A stretch of DNA of 64,000 nt from Thiotrichaceae bacterium. GTDB taxonomy: Bacteria; Pseudomonadota; Gammaproteobacteria; Beggiatoales; Beggiatoaceae. Where the stretch lies: NCBI GenBank assembly GCA_028688145.1, contig JAQTYU010000002.1, positions 248,001-312,000 on the forward strand. Reading direction: 5' to 3'. Under the pieces are notes generated by a model. The model had not been told where the DNA came from. It did no database searches and saw only the letters and a list, made by a program, of their open reading frames with translations. Below, piece by piece: positions 1-8,360 of the stretch (position 1 is its first letter; each line of letters begins with the position of its first letter). The position numbers and the translations under genes were made by a program.

Positions 1-438
1 TAAAGTTTTTAATTGTGCTAACAGTTCGCAAGTTTTTGGCGTAGGAACATCTAACTGCTCCACCACAATCAAACGTTCTGAACGGATCAACTCAGACACA
101 ATTGAAGACAACGCAGCGCGATACATCTTCTTATTGATCTTTTGTGAGTGATCTTGTGGCACTGCCGCAAATGTCGTACCACCACCACGCCAAATCGGGC
201 TACGAATAGAGCCTGCGCGAGCACGCCCCGTCCCTTTTTGCCGCCAAGGTTTGATCCCGCCGCCACGAACTTGGGCACGAGTCTTCTGAGCGCGCGTTCC
301 TGCACGACCACCCGCCAAAAAGGCGGTGACGGCTTGGTGCACTAAGGGTTCATTAAATTCTCTGGCAAACACTGCATCCGAAACGCTTACCGCGCCTGGA
401 TTGCTATTATTTGCCGTCGCTTGTAGATTCAATTCCAT
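1..438 (-). CDS. rplD: 50S ribosomal protein L4, 3' end cut by window
   Basis: This is the N-terminal 146 residues of ribosomal protein L4, an early-assembling 23S rRNA binder lining the exit tunnel. The reading frame starts at an ATG at 436-438 with MELNLQ and runs open to the window edge. It contains the L4 core motifs [17 protein letters not shown] and [19 protein letters not shown], the basic loop that reaches the tunnel. It lies 12 bases after rplC, in the S10 operon order rpsJ-rplC-rplD. In E. coli L4 represses its own operon; nothing in this fragment tests that here. The C-terminal third is missing only because the window ends. Confidence 0.95.
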   Translation of the reverse strand, partial: MELNLQATANNSNPGAVSVSDAVFAREFNEPLVHQAVTAFLAGGRAGTRAQKTRAQVRGGGIKPWRQKGTGRARAGSIRSPIWRGGGTTFAAVPQDHSQKINKKMYRAALSSIVSELIRSERLIVVEQLDVPTPKTCELLAQLKTL

Positions 439-450
439 GCTTGTTATCTC

Positions 451-1095
451 TTAGCGTTTTGCTTTCACAGCAGGAAGCACAATCACATCACCACCTGTGG
501 CACCTGGAACTGCGCCTTTGATCAGTAAGAGGTGTCTGTCTGTATCAACGCGGACGACTTCGAGGCTTTGTACGCTACATTGTACGTTCCCCATGTGCCC
601 TGCCATTTTCTTGTTCTTGAACACGCGACCAGGCGTTTGGTTTTGCCCAATAGAACCCGGTACGCGGTGTGAACGGGAGTTACCGTGCGTCGCATCTTGC
701 GTTCTAAAGTTGTAACGTTTTACCGTCCCTGCAAAGCCACGACCTTTAGAAATGCCCGTGACATCAACTTTTTGACCAGCAGTGAACATATCAACAGTCA
801 ATTCATTGCCTGTTTTTAAGTCCTTGCCTTCTTCTTCAACCAGACGGAATTCCCAAAAACCACGACCTGCTTCCACATTAGCTTTTGCCAAATGTCCTGC
901 AGTGGGCTTATTGATACGGTGTGCAGCTTGCGTTCCGCAAGTGACTTGCACAGCACGATAACCGTCCGTTTCATCCGTTTTAACTTGCGTTACACGGTTT
1001 GGTGTTGCTTCAATTACAGTCACAGGAATGGAATGCCCGTCTTCCGTAAAGACCCGAGTCATACCACACTTCCGACCGACAATTCCCATTGCCAT
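451..1095 (-). CDS. rplC: 50S ribosomal protein L3
   Basis: Full-length L3 of 214 residues, which binds 23S rRNA near the peptidyl transferase centre and nucleates large-subunit assembly. The start [20 protein letters not shown] is typical of the family. The family signature is visible in the middle of the protein as the [14 protein letters not shown] segment, followed by the [15 protein letters not shown] loop that carries the glutamine methylated by PrmB in other bacteria. Length matches the family. It sits between rpsJ (46 bases upstream) and rplD, so it is co-transcribed in the S10 operon. Confidence 0.97.
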   Translation of the reverse strand: MAMGIVGRKCGMTRVFTEDGHSIPVTVIEATPNRVTQVKTDETDGYRAVQVTCGTQAAHRINKPTAGHLAKANVEAGRGFWEFRLVEEEGKDLKTGNELTVDMFTAGQKVDVTGISKGRGFAGTVKRYNFRTQDATHGNSRSHRVPGSIGQNQTPGRVFKNKKMAGHMGNVQCSVQSLEVVRVDTDRHLLLIKGAVPGATGGDVIVLPAVKAKR

Positions 1096-1141
1096 GTTTT
1101 TTATAACCTCATGGATTTCTATTAATAATTGTCAATGACAA

Positions 1142-1453
1142 TTAATTTAATTTGATCTGAACGTCAACGCCTGCTGCTAAATCCAGCTTCATTAAAGAAT
1201 CTACAGTCTTATCCGTAGGATCGATAATGTCTAACAAGCGTTTATGAGTGCGAATCTCATATTGATCCCGCGCATCTTTATTGACGTGGGGAGAGGTCAA
1301 CACCGTAAAACGTTCTTTCTTTGTAGGCAACGGAATTGGACCGCGTAATTGCGCCCCAGTACGTCGTGCAGTTTCTACAATTTCGCGAGCAGATTGATCG
1401 ATCAGACGATGATCAAATGCTTTTAAACGAATCCGTATACGTTGATTTGCCAT
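1142..1453 (-). CDS. rpsJ: 30S ribosomal protein S10
   Basis: S10 of 103 residues, a 30S head protein that also acts as NusE in antitermination complexes. The sequence [20 protein letters not shown] and the later [16 protein letters not shown] are standard family signatures. The ATG overlaps the tuf stop codon by one base (TAATG), so translation of the two is probably coupled. In many gammaproteobacteria the S10 operon starts with its own promoter and leader here; this arrangement leaves no room for one between tuf and rpsJ. Confidence 0.97.
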   Translation of the reverse strand: MANQRIRIRLKAFDHRLIDQSAREIVETARRTGAQLRGPIPLPTKKERFTVLTSPHVNKDARDQYEIRTHKRLLDIIDPTDKTVDSLMKLDLAAGVDVQIKLN

Positions 1454-2643
1454 TATGCAATCACCTTAGCTACTACGCCTGCGCCAACGGTACGACCACC
1501 TTCACGAATTGCAAAGCGTAAGCCTTCATCCATTGCGATTGGGTTGATCAGTTTCACGGTGACTTTCACATTATCCCCAGGCACTACCATTTCAATGCCT
1601 TCAGGTAAGCTTACAGCACCCGTTACGTCGGTGGTGCGGAAATAAAATTGTGGACGGTAACCATCGAAGAATGGCGTGTGACGACCGCCTTCCTCTTTGC
1701 TTAACACATACACTTCAGCTTCGAAGTGGGTATGTGGGAGAATAGAACCCGGTTTAGCTAATACTTGACCCCGTTCCACGTCATCACGCTTAGTACCACG
1801 CAATAACACACCAACGTTGTCACCTGCTACACCTTCGTCTAACAACTTGCGGAACATTTCAACGCCCGTGCAAGTGGTTTTGACAGTATCACGAATCCCA
1901 ACGATTTCAACTTCTTCGCCGACTTTCACTTTGCCGCGTTCAATACGCCCCGTCACCACGGTACCACGACCGGAGATGGAGAATACATCTTCAATCGGCA
2001 TCAAGAAAGGACGTTCGATGTCACGTTCGGGTTCAGGAATATAGCTATCCATCGCTGCAATTAATTTATAAATTGCAGGTACGCCGATGTCACTGGTATC
2101 ACCTTCTAAAGCTTTCAGTGCAGAACCAACAACCACGGGAGTATCATCACCGGGGAACTTGTAAGAACTTAACAGTTCACGCACTTCCATTTCCACCAGT
2201 TCTAACAACTCAGCATCATCAACCATGTCTGCTTTATTCATGAACACAACGATGTAAGGCACGCCGACTTGACGAGCTAACAGGATGTGTTCACGCGTTT
2301 GAGGCATAGGGCCATCAGCTGCGGAAACCACGAGAATCGCGCCGTCCATTTGGGCAGCACCCGTAATCATGTTCTTCACGTAGTCAGCATGTCCAGGGCA
2401 ATCCACATGGGCATAATGACGCGTTTCAGATTCATATTCTACGTGAGCGGTGTTAATGGTAATCCCACGCGCTCTTTCTTCAGGTGCGTTGTCGATTTGA
2501 TCGTACGCTTTGACTTCGCCACCGAATTTTTCAGCCATGCACTTGGTCAGTGCGGCGGTTAAAGTCGTTTTGCCGTGGTCAACGTGACCAATAGTGCCTA
2601 CGTTTAAGTGAGGCTTGTTACGTTGAAATTTTGACTTGGACAC
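1453..2643 (-). CDS. tuf: Translation elongation factor Tu
   Basis: EF-Tu of 396 residues, the GTPase that delivers aminoacyl-tRNA to the ribosome. The G domain shows the P-loop [10 protein letters not shown] (about residues 18-27), the switch motif [21 protein letters not shown] and NKADMVDD. Domains 2 and 3 follow and end in VAKVIA. The gene lies 36 bases after fusA in the str operon and overlaps rpsJ by one base. Only this copy is inside the window; a second tuf elsewhere is common in gammaproteobacteria but cannot be judged here. Confidence 0.98.
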   Translation of the reverse strand: MSKSKFQRNKPHLNVGTIGHVDHGKTTLTAALTKCMAEKFGGEVKAYDQIDNAPEERARGITINTAHVEYESETRHYAHVDCPGHADYVKNMITGAAQMDGAILVVSAADGPMPQTREHILLARQVGVPYIVVFMNKADMVDDAELLELVEMEVRELLSSYKFPGDDTPVVVGSALKALEGDTSDIGVPAIYKLIAAMDSYIPEPERDIERPFLMPIEDVFSISGRGTVVTGRIERGKVKVGEEVEIVGIRDTVKTTCTGVEMFRKLLDEGVAGDNVGVLLRGTKRDDVERGQVLAKPGSILPHTHFEAEVYVLSKEEGGRHTPFFDGYRPQFYFRTTDVTGAVSLPEGIEMVVPGDNVKVTVKLINPIAMDEGLRFAIREGGRTVGAGVVAKVIA

Positions 2644-2679
2644 GCGGTTATCCTCGCTTACTCAATCTTAAAAACTGGG

Positions 2680-4782
2680 TTAATTTTGGTTCTTTTTAAT
2701 GACGGCTTCAGCAATATTGTTAGGAGCTTCATTATACTTGGCAAATTCCATGGTATAACTTGCGCGTCCTTGGCTGAGTGAACGTAAGTCAGTTGCATAA
2801 CCGAACATTTCGCCCAGCGGCACTTCTGCCTTGATGCTCTTGCCTGTCGGAATATCTTCCATGCCTTGCACCAAACCACGACGACGGTTTAAGTCGCCCA
2901 TCACGTCGCCCATGTAATCTTCTGGGGTGACCACTTCGACGGACATAATTGGTTCGAGCAATACGGGTTTAGCTTTGCGAGCACCTTCTTTGAAGCCCAT
3001 AGACCCTGCGATTTTAAACGCCATTTCGTTAGAGTCTACATCATGGTAAGAACCATCAAATAAGGTCACTTTAACGTCGACCACAGGATAACCTGCAATC
3101 ACACCGTTTTTGAGCTGTTCTTGAATACCTTTATCAACCGCAGGAATGTACTCTTTAGGCACAACCCCACCGACGATGGCGTTCACAAATTCATAACCTT
3201 TACCGGCTTCTTGAGGTTCGATACGTAACCAAACATGACCGTATTGACCACGACCACCTGATTGACGCACAAACTTGCCTTCTTGTTCGACCATGATACG
3301 AATGGTTTCACGGTACGCTACTTGAGGAGCACCCACGTTAGCTTCAACGTTAAATTCGCGCTTCATACGGTCAACGATGATTTCAAGGTGCAATTCACCC
3401 ATCCCTGAAATAATGGTTTGTCCGCTTTCTTCATCAGTACGAACACGGAATGAAGGGTCTTCAGCAGCCAGCTTGGATAAGGCAATCCCCATCTTTTCTT
3501 GGTCAGCTTTGGTCTTAGGTTCAACCGCCACTGAAATCACAGGTTCAGGGAATTCCATTCTTTCTAAGGTAATGATGTTATCTTTATCACACAGGGTTTC
3601 ACCCGTGGTCACATCTTTCAAACCGACGGCTGCGGCGATGTCGCCTGCACGCACTTCTTTAATTTCTTCACGGTCATTCGCGTGCATTTGCACGATACGA
3701 CCAATGCGTTCACGACGGTCTTTCACGGGGTTATAAACGCTATCCCCAGAATTCAACACACCTGAATACACACGGAAGAAGGTTAAAGTCCCGACGAAGG
3801 GGTCAGTCGCAATCTTGAATGCTAATGCAGCGAAAGGTTCGGTATCATCTGCATGACGGAAAGCTTCGGTTTCATTCGCATCTGCCAAAATCCCACGAAT
3901 TGGGGGAACGTCAGCAGGTGAAGGCAAATAGTCAATGACTGCGTCGAGCATTGCTTGTACGCCTTTGTTTTTAAAGGCAGAACCGCATAATGCAGGAATG
4001 ATTTCATTGGCTAACGTACGTTTCCGTATGCCAAGCTTGATTTCTTCAATGGTCAATGCCTCGCCTTCGAGGTATTTTTCCATCAATTCTTCACTGCTTT
4101 CAGCAGCGGCTTCAACCATCTTTTCACGCCATTCTTCGCAGGCAGCTACCATGTCTGCGGGGATTTCACGTTCTTCGTATTTCGTACCTTGCGCAGCCAC
4201 TTCCCAATAGATCGCTTTCATGATCAACAGGTCAACAACGCCTTCAAATTGATCTTCTTGACCAATAGGCAGTTGTAAAGGCACGGGCGTTGCAGCCAAA
4301 CGCGTTCTGATTTGTTCAATCACGCGTAAGAAGTTTGCGCCTGCGCGGTCCATCTTGTTTACGAATGCGATACGAGGAACACCGTACTTATTCGCTTGTC
4401 GCCACACGGTTTCAGACTGAGGTTGTACGCCGCCAACTGCGCAGAATACGGTACAAGCTCCGTCTAAAACCCGTAAGGAACGTTCTACTTCAATGGTGAA
4501 GTCAACGTGTCCTGGGGTGTCAATGATATTGATACGGTGATCTTCATACTGAGACTTCATCCCGCTCCAGAAACAAGTTACTGCTGCGGAGGTAATGGTA
4601 ATTCCGCGCTCTTGTTCTTGAACCATCCAGTCGGTCGTTGCAGCACCATCGTGCACTTCGCCTATCTTATGGGAGCGACCTGTATAGAAGAGAATACGTT
4701 CAGTTGTCGTTGTTTTGCCCGCATCAATATGCGCCATAATGCCGATATTGCGATAGCGCTCAATGGGTGTCGTACGTGCCAC
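2680..4782 (-). CDS. fusA: Translation elongation factor G
   Basis: EF-G of 700 residues, the GTPase driving translocation and, with RRF, ribosome recycling. The G domain has [19 protein letters not shown] near residues 17-35, then [18 protein letters not shown] and NKMDRAGA. Domain IV carries the typical [12 protein letters not shown] segment near residue 500. The length is standard for FusA, and the str operon location separates it from FusB-type paralogs. It lies 26 bases downstream of rpsG. Confidence 0.98.
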   Translation of the reverse strand: MARTTPIERYRNIGIMAHIDAGKTTTTERILFYTGRSHKIGEVHDGAATTDWMVQEQERGITITSAAVTCFWSGMKSQYEDHRINIIDTPGHVDFTIEVERSLRVLDGACTVFCAVGGVQPQSETVWRQANKYGVPRIAFVNKMDRAGANFLRVIEQIRTRLAATPVPLQLPIGQEDQFEGVVDLLIMKAIYWEVAAQGTKYEEREIPADMVAACEEWREKMVEAAAESSEELMEKYLEGEALTIEEIKLGIRKRTLANEIIPALCGSAFKNKGVQAMLDAVIDYLPSPADVPPIRGILADANETEAFRHADDTEPFAALAFKIATDPFVGTLTFFRVYSGVLNSGDSVYNPVKDRRERIGRIVQMHANDREEIKEVRAGDIAAAVGLKDVTTGETLCDKDNIITLERMEFPEPVISVAVEPKTKADQEKMGIALSKLAAEDPSFRVRTDEESGQTIISGMGELHLEIIVDRMKREFNVEANVGAPQVAYRETIRIMVEQEGKFVRQSGGRGQYGHVWLRIEPQEAGKGYEFVNAIVGGVVPKEYIPAVDKGIQEQLKNGVIAGYPVVDVKVTLFDGSYHDVDSNEMAFKIAGSMGFKEGARKAKPVLLEPIMSVEVVTPEDYMGDVMGDLNRRRGLVQGMEDIPTGKSIKAEVPLGEMFGYATDLRSLSQGRASYTMEFAKYNEAPNNIAEAVIKKNQN

Positions 4783-4808
4783 GTTACAAACCTTCTGCTA
4801 AGTTAATA

Positions 4809-5279
4809 CTACCAACGGAAATGGGAGAATGCTTTGTTCGCTTCTGCCATACGGTGAACATCTTCGCGTTTTTTAATTGCAGTGCCTTTATTTTCAAAAG
4901 CGTCTACAATTTCGCCTGCTAAGCGTAAGCCCATAGATTTTTCGCCACGTTTACGTGAGCAATCTACTAACCAGCGCATTGCCAGAGCGGTACGTCTGAC
5001 TGAGCGAACTTCAACGGGAACTTGATAAGTAGAACCGCCAACGCGACGTGATTTAACTTCGACCACGGGACGTAAGTTTTCTAAAGCTTTATCAAAAATT
5101 TCTAAAGCATCGCCTTTGGTTTTTTCTGCAACTTGATCCAGTGCACCATAGACAATCTTTTCAGCGACGGATTTCTTACCGTCAACCATGAGGACGTTGA
5201 CGAACTTAGCAACGACTTCACTGTGGAATTTGGGATCAGGGAGAATCACCCGTTTAGCGACAACTCTTCTTCTTGGCAT
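4809..5279 (-). CDS. rpsG: 30S ribosomal protein S7
   Basis: S7 of 156 residues, which organises the 30S head and in E. coli represses the str operon. The protein begins [18 protein letters not shown], the canonical start, so the ATG at 5277-5279 is preferred over an in-frame upstream one at 5306 that would add nine atypical residues. The signature [12 protein letters not shown] is present. It lies between rpsL and fusA. Confidence 0.97.
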   Translation of the reverse strand: MPRRRVVAKRVILPDPKFHSEVVAKFVNVLMVDGKKSVAEKIVYGALDQVAEKTKGDALEIFDKALENLRPVVEVKSRRVGGSTYQVPVEVRSVRRTALAMRWLVDCSRKRGEKSMGLRLAGEIVDAFENKGTAIKKREDVHRMAEANKAFSHFRW

Positions 5280-5342
5280 GAGATAAAATCCTAAAAATAG
5301 CCCCACACATGAGATGAAATTCTCATGCGAGCTAGGGAAACT

Positions 5343-5717
5343 TTATTGTTTTGGACGCTTTGCACCGTATTTAGAACGACCTTGCCGTCTTGCGTTAACG
5401 CCTGACGTGTCTAAACAGCCACGGACAGTGTGATAACGAACACCAGGTAAGTCTTTAACACGACCACCACGAATGAGGACAACAGAGTGTTCTTGGAGAT
5501 TGTGGCCTTCGCCACCGATGTAGGTCGTTACTTCCATGCCGTTGGTTAAACGGACACGAGCAACTTTACGCATTGCAGAGTTAGGTTTTTTAGGGGTTGT
5601 GGTATAGACACGTGTACATACCCCCCGCTTTTGTGGGCAGTTGCCAAGTGCTGGCACACTGCTTTTAGTTGTTAGGCGTTTGCGCGGCTGCCGCACCAAC
5701 TGGTTAATCGTTGCCAT
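5343..5717 (-). CDS. rpsL: 30S ribosomal protein S12
   Basis: S12 of 124 residues, the decoding-centre protein in which streptomycin resistance mutations occur. The sequence shows [20 protein letters not shown] and [17 protein letters not shown]. Lysines at the classical resistance positions (K in PKKPNS and in RVKDLPG) look wild type. It is the first gene of the str operon; a GGAG ribosome binding site lies five bases before the ATG. The operon promoter should lie in the 570-base region upstream. Confidence 0.97.
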   Translation of the reverse strand: MATINQLVRQPRKRLTTKSSVPALGNCPQKRGVCTRVYTTTPKKPNSAMRKVARVRLTNGMEVTTYIGGEGHNLQEHSVVLIRGGRVKDLPGVRYHTVRGCLDTSGVNARRQGRSKYGAKRPKQ

Positions 5718-6289
5718 AACTGCTCCAAGTCAATCGAGGGCTTGTGTACAAATGTGCGATGATGATAAAGATCGACGTACCACAACGTCCCTATGTACAA
5801 ATATAGGCTGATACTGGACTAAATATGTAATAGCCCATTTGAAAGAAGCGAGATTTTAAGGTGAATCGGGCTTACTGTCAAGTAATTTATAGAAGTTTTC
5901 TTGAAAAATGAGGCTGATACTGTGACTTATCACCCAGATAGCTTTTGACAAATTTCTGAAGTTTTTTCGTTTCCATAAAGTGCTTGGCAATTTATCTGTT
6001 CAGTATAACAGTATTTAGGAACTTGTCTGAACCACATTGACTTAAATTAACACAATTGCAGTGAGTAGCTCGTATGTAGCGTAGCGGAATGCGGGGTTAA
6101 TTTGGAATGTTGATTGCCTGAACCATAGTTCACATAATTTAAGGTATAAAATTACTCTCTTTTAATTATGGTAATTGTGTCAATTAAGTGAATTATGGTT
6201 CAGACAAGCTCACAAACCTTCAACCTCTGCCTGCAACTTATAAATAAAATACCCACCTTCATACGCCTTATAGAACTGATTTGGAATCA
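5718..6289. other. Intergenic region upstream of str operon
   Basis: This 572-base gap holds the presumed str operon promoter (reading leftward) close to rpsL. I could not identify one with good -35 and -10 boxes. From about 6020 it is occupied by an inverted-repeat element, listed separately, and then by the edge of an IS remnant. No convincing ORF is present. Confidence 0.6.
6022..6208. repeat. MITE-like element with imperfect terminal inverted repeats
   Basis: The left end (6022-6059) begins CTTGTCTGAACCA and contains ACACAATT. The right end (6172-6208), read on the other strand, begins with the same CTTGTCTGAACCA and also contains ACACAATT. About 29 of 36 positions match. A third partial copy (CTGAACCATAGTTCACATAA) lies inside at about 6117. 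A related half-copy is seen at about 34746-34773 next to truD. The element carries no ORF, so it is either a non-autonomous mobile element or a dispersed repeat. Confidence 0.6.
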
Positions 6290-6749
6290 TTAAAGAGAAG
6301 CGAGTTGTTTAATGATAAGCCTGATAAAGCACAGTTTGAGTTTGGTATTAGCATTCTTAAGAGTCCGTTCAAAATTCTTAACTAACGACTTACATCTCTC
6401 TACCCAAGCATTGGAACGTTCGACTACCCACCTTGCCTTCACGGGTACAAAACCTGTTTTACCTAGGGCTGCCTTCTTTTGAGGGTTTAGCTGATAGCTC
6501 AAATTGGAGTTTATCCCTGATTTCAGGGTAAAACTTCTCTAACTCTTTCCGAATACGTTCTGGATGATAGCCCTTATCCAACAAGATTGTAGTCTTTCCG
6601 CTCTCTCGGAGTTTCTCCCTGAAATAATCGAGGGACTGCTTGAACATCTCAATCAAACCCACGTCATCACTAATATTGGCTTTTGTACAGTGCGTGAACA
6701 AGGGAAAGCCTAAACTATCCATCGCTAATAGTCCCATTTCTGAGGACAA
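6290..6749 (-). pseudogene. IS5-family transposase remnant, frameshifted
   Basis: Two overlapping frames together give the C-terminal half of an IS5-family DDE transposase. The first frame (6459-6749) has LAMDSLGFPLFTHCTKAN, the TILLDKGYHPE motif and FELSAKPSK. The second (6290-6502) continues with KTGFVPVKARWVVERSN and ERCKSLVKNFERTL, which holds the final catalytic region. The shift falls at a short A-run (TCAAAAGAAG), consistent with a one-base change. The N-terminal half, with the first catalytic Asp, is missing. It is a decayed copy rather than a working element. Confidence 0.8.
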
Positions 6750-6776
6750 ATTTGTTTTTTCTTGGGTAATAATTCA

Positions 6777-7571
6777 TCAACAGATGTTATAGTATTCAAA
6801 TTTTAAAAAATAGACTGAGAGGACATAATCAAGGGCATGATTAAAATTGTCAAATTGCTTCCCAATTTTTTTAAGCCGTGCTTTGATGATTGCCCAACAA
6901 TTTTCGATGGGATTCAAATCAGGCGAGTATGCTGGTAAGAAAACTAAGCGACATTGCGCTTTCTCTAGTCTTAGCTGACTTATGGAAACTGGCATTATCA
7001 ATAATAATGACCTGTCCTTGAAGCAGTCCGCATTGACATAGCCATTGAAGACACAAGGCGCAATTAACCGATTATTAACTAATCCTGCAATGATATTAAC
7101 TCGGCGACTTCTTTTACCTTTTTTCTCAGCTTCTTCTATACCACTTTCATCAACATATACTTGCTTGCGTCTAACTCATTATGCCTACTCAAATAAGCTT
7201 GTCGCTTTACTTCATCTCTTTCTTCGTAGTGAAATGTTTTTTTACGGGTGATTTTCTGTTGTTTAAGACGGTTCGCCACGGCTTGAGCACTACAACCGAA
7301 ATGAGCGGCATATTCGGCTAATATCCAGTCTGGCTCTTTCTCCACCAAGTTAATCAATTCCTCTAGCTCTATTTTCCGTGCTGGATAGGCTTTTCTTGGG
7401 AGGACTGACACGTCTGCTCGCTGCTCCCACAATTTTAGCCAGTTGCTTAACGTTTGACGGCTGATATGGAAGATTGTCATTGCTTCATCCCACGTCATCC
7501 CCTGCTTGATGTTGTTTACTACGCATAAACGATAGTCTGTACTGTATGCCCTCTCTATGAACTCAAGTATA
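6777..7571 (-). pseudogene. IS630-family transposase, multiply frameshifted
   Basis: The N-terminal helix-turn-helix part (7136-7498) contains MTWDEAMTIFHISRQTLSNW and a second HTH-like segment. Three different frames then carry the DDE catalytic core: YVDESGIEE just below 7136, IIIDNASFHKS near 7000, and FLPAYSPDLNPIENCW in 6777-7001. About a dozen residues between NADCF and the DNASFH motif also appear to be lost. With at least two shifts and a deletion it cannot make a full transposase. The frame is open upstream of 7498, so the original start lay nearer 7571. Confidence 0.8.
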
Positions 7572-7617
7572 TTGCTTGATTTATTTCATAGTCTATTTTT
7601 TAAATTGATTTACTATA
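6788..7617 (-). mobile_element. IS630-family insertion sequence, degenerate
   Basis: The element is bounded by inverted repeats: the left end (6788-6816) reads TATAGTATTCAAATTTTAAA then AAATAGACT, and the right end read on the minus strand starts TATAGTAAATCAATTTAAAA then AATAGAC. A TA dinucleotide sits at both ends, the usual target of IS630/Tc1 elements. It lies between an ISAs1-like remnant on its right and an IS5-like remnant on its left, and appears to have inserted into the ISAs1-like gene. Its transposase is frameshifted, so it is probably immobile. Confidence 0.75.
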
Positions 7618-8234
7618 ATAGCTATCACTCTTGACCTGCTTTTTCCCACGTGAACCTTCGCGATGGACTAGAATCAAACTACGTAAACCTGCCCATCCTT
7701 TCTAGTGTTTTTGTGAAGTGCGTCTAAAGTAAATATAGCTTTCTCTACTTCAAACAAACTTAGTAAGGCTTGAACTTGATGAATCTCGCTCTGTTTGTTG
7801 TTTTCCAAAGTCCCAACCCGTAACACCAGCTGACTTTGATGCCCAAAGAAACTTACTAAACTTGCAAAGTTCTGCTCCGAGTCATGACAATGACTGACGG
7901 TGCTATTAATGCTTTTCCCATCAATGGCGATAAGCTCTGGCTTATAATGACTTAACATCCATTGATTAAATGCCTCACATAACTCCTGAACATCAAGACG
8001 ATTACTGAGCCTTAGGAACGTCGAAGCACAAGGTGCTTTACCACGGGGTAAAGGAATCTGGTTTGCTAAGAGTGTCTTGTGGTGCTTTGCAAAACGCGCC
8101 ATCGCATGGAAACTTGTATAACCACACATCATGCTCATTATCATGATAACGAGGGTGGGTATCTGTTGATGACGAATACCTTTGGCTTTAGGAGAGTCAC
8201 TCAGTGTATTTAGATATGGGATTAAACTATTCAT
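7618..8234 (-). pseudogene. ISAs1-family transposase remnant
   Basis: The frame starting at 8234 gives 186 residues typical of the ISAs1 N-terminal half: a DDE_Tnp_1-associated region (SDSPKAKGIRHQQIPTLV), the first catalytic Asp in LIAIDGKSIN, and the second in IFTLDALH. After LDALHKNTRKDG the frame is lost. The expected continuation, GLRSLILVHREGSRGKKQ then SDSYY, is found in another frame at 7618-7690 and stops exactly at the IS630 end. The third catalytic region is absent. The gene decayed by deletion, frameshift and IS630 insertion. Confidence 0.75.
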
Positions 8235-8360
8235 GGCTTATCAGATGAATCAATTGGTTAAAAGATATTCCTATTTAACTGCTTATCATATCTAAGTTTT
8301 GTATTCTTTGATGAAGCCCTCCCCCTAAAGGGGGTTGGGGGCGCAGTAAAACTTCACAAG
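8235..8360. repeat. Short palindromic repeat after c-di-GMP gene
   Basis: The segment near 8310-8350 contains CCCTCCCCCTAAAGGGGGTT followed by GGGGGCGCAGTAAAA. The same pattern, CCCCTTTAGGGGTGGGGAGC with GCAGTGAAA, occurs at 36040-36073, and shortened forms are seen near 32136, 34459 and 40606. It is a dispersed intergenic repeat of unknown role; a stem could act as a weak terminator for the gene ending at 8361. Confidence 0.45.

Noticed and set aside
6459..6502. Programmed frameshift in the IS5-like transposase
   Set aside because: The shift lies at a short A-run, but the N-terminal half is missing and the neighbouring elements are decayed too. Mutation is simpler.
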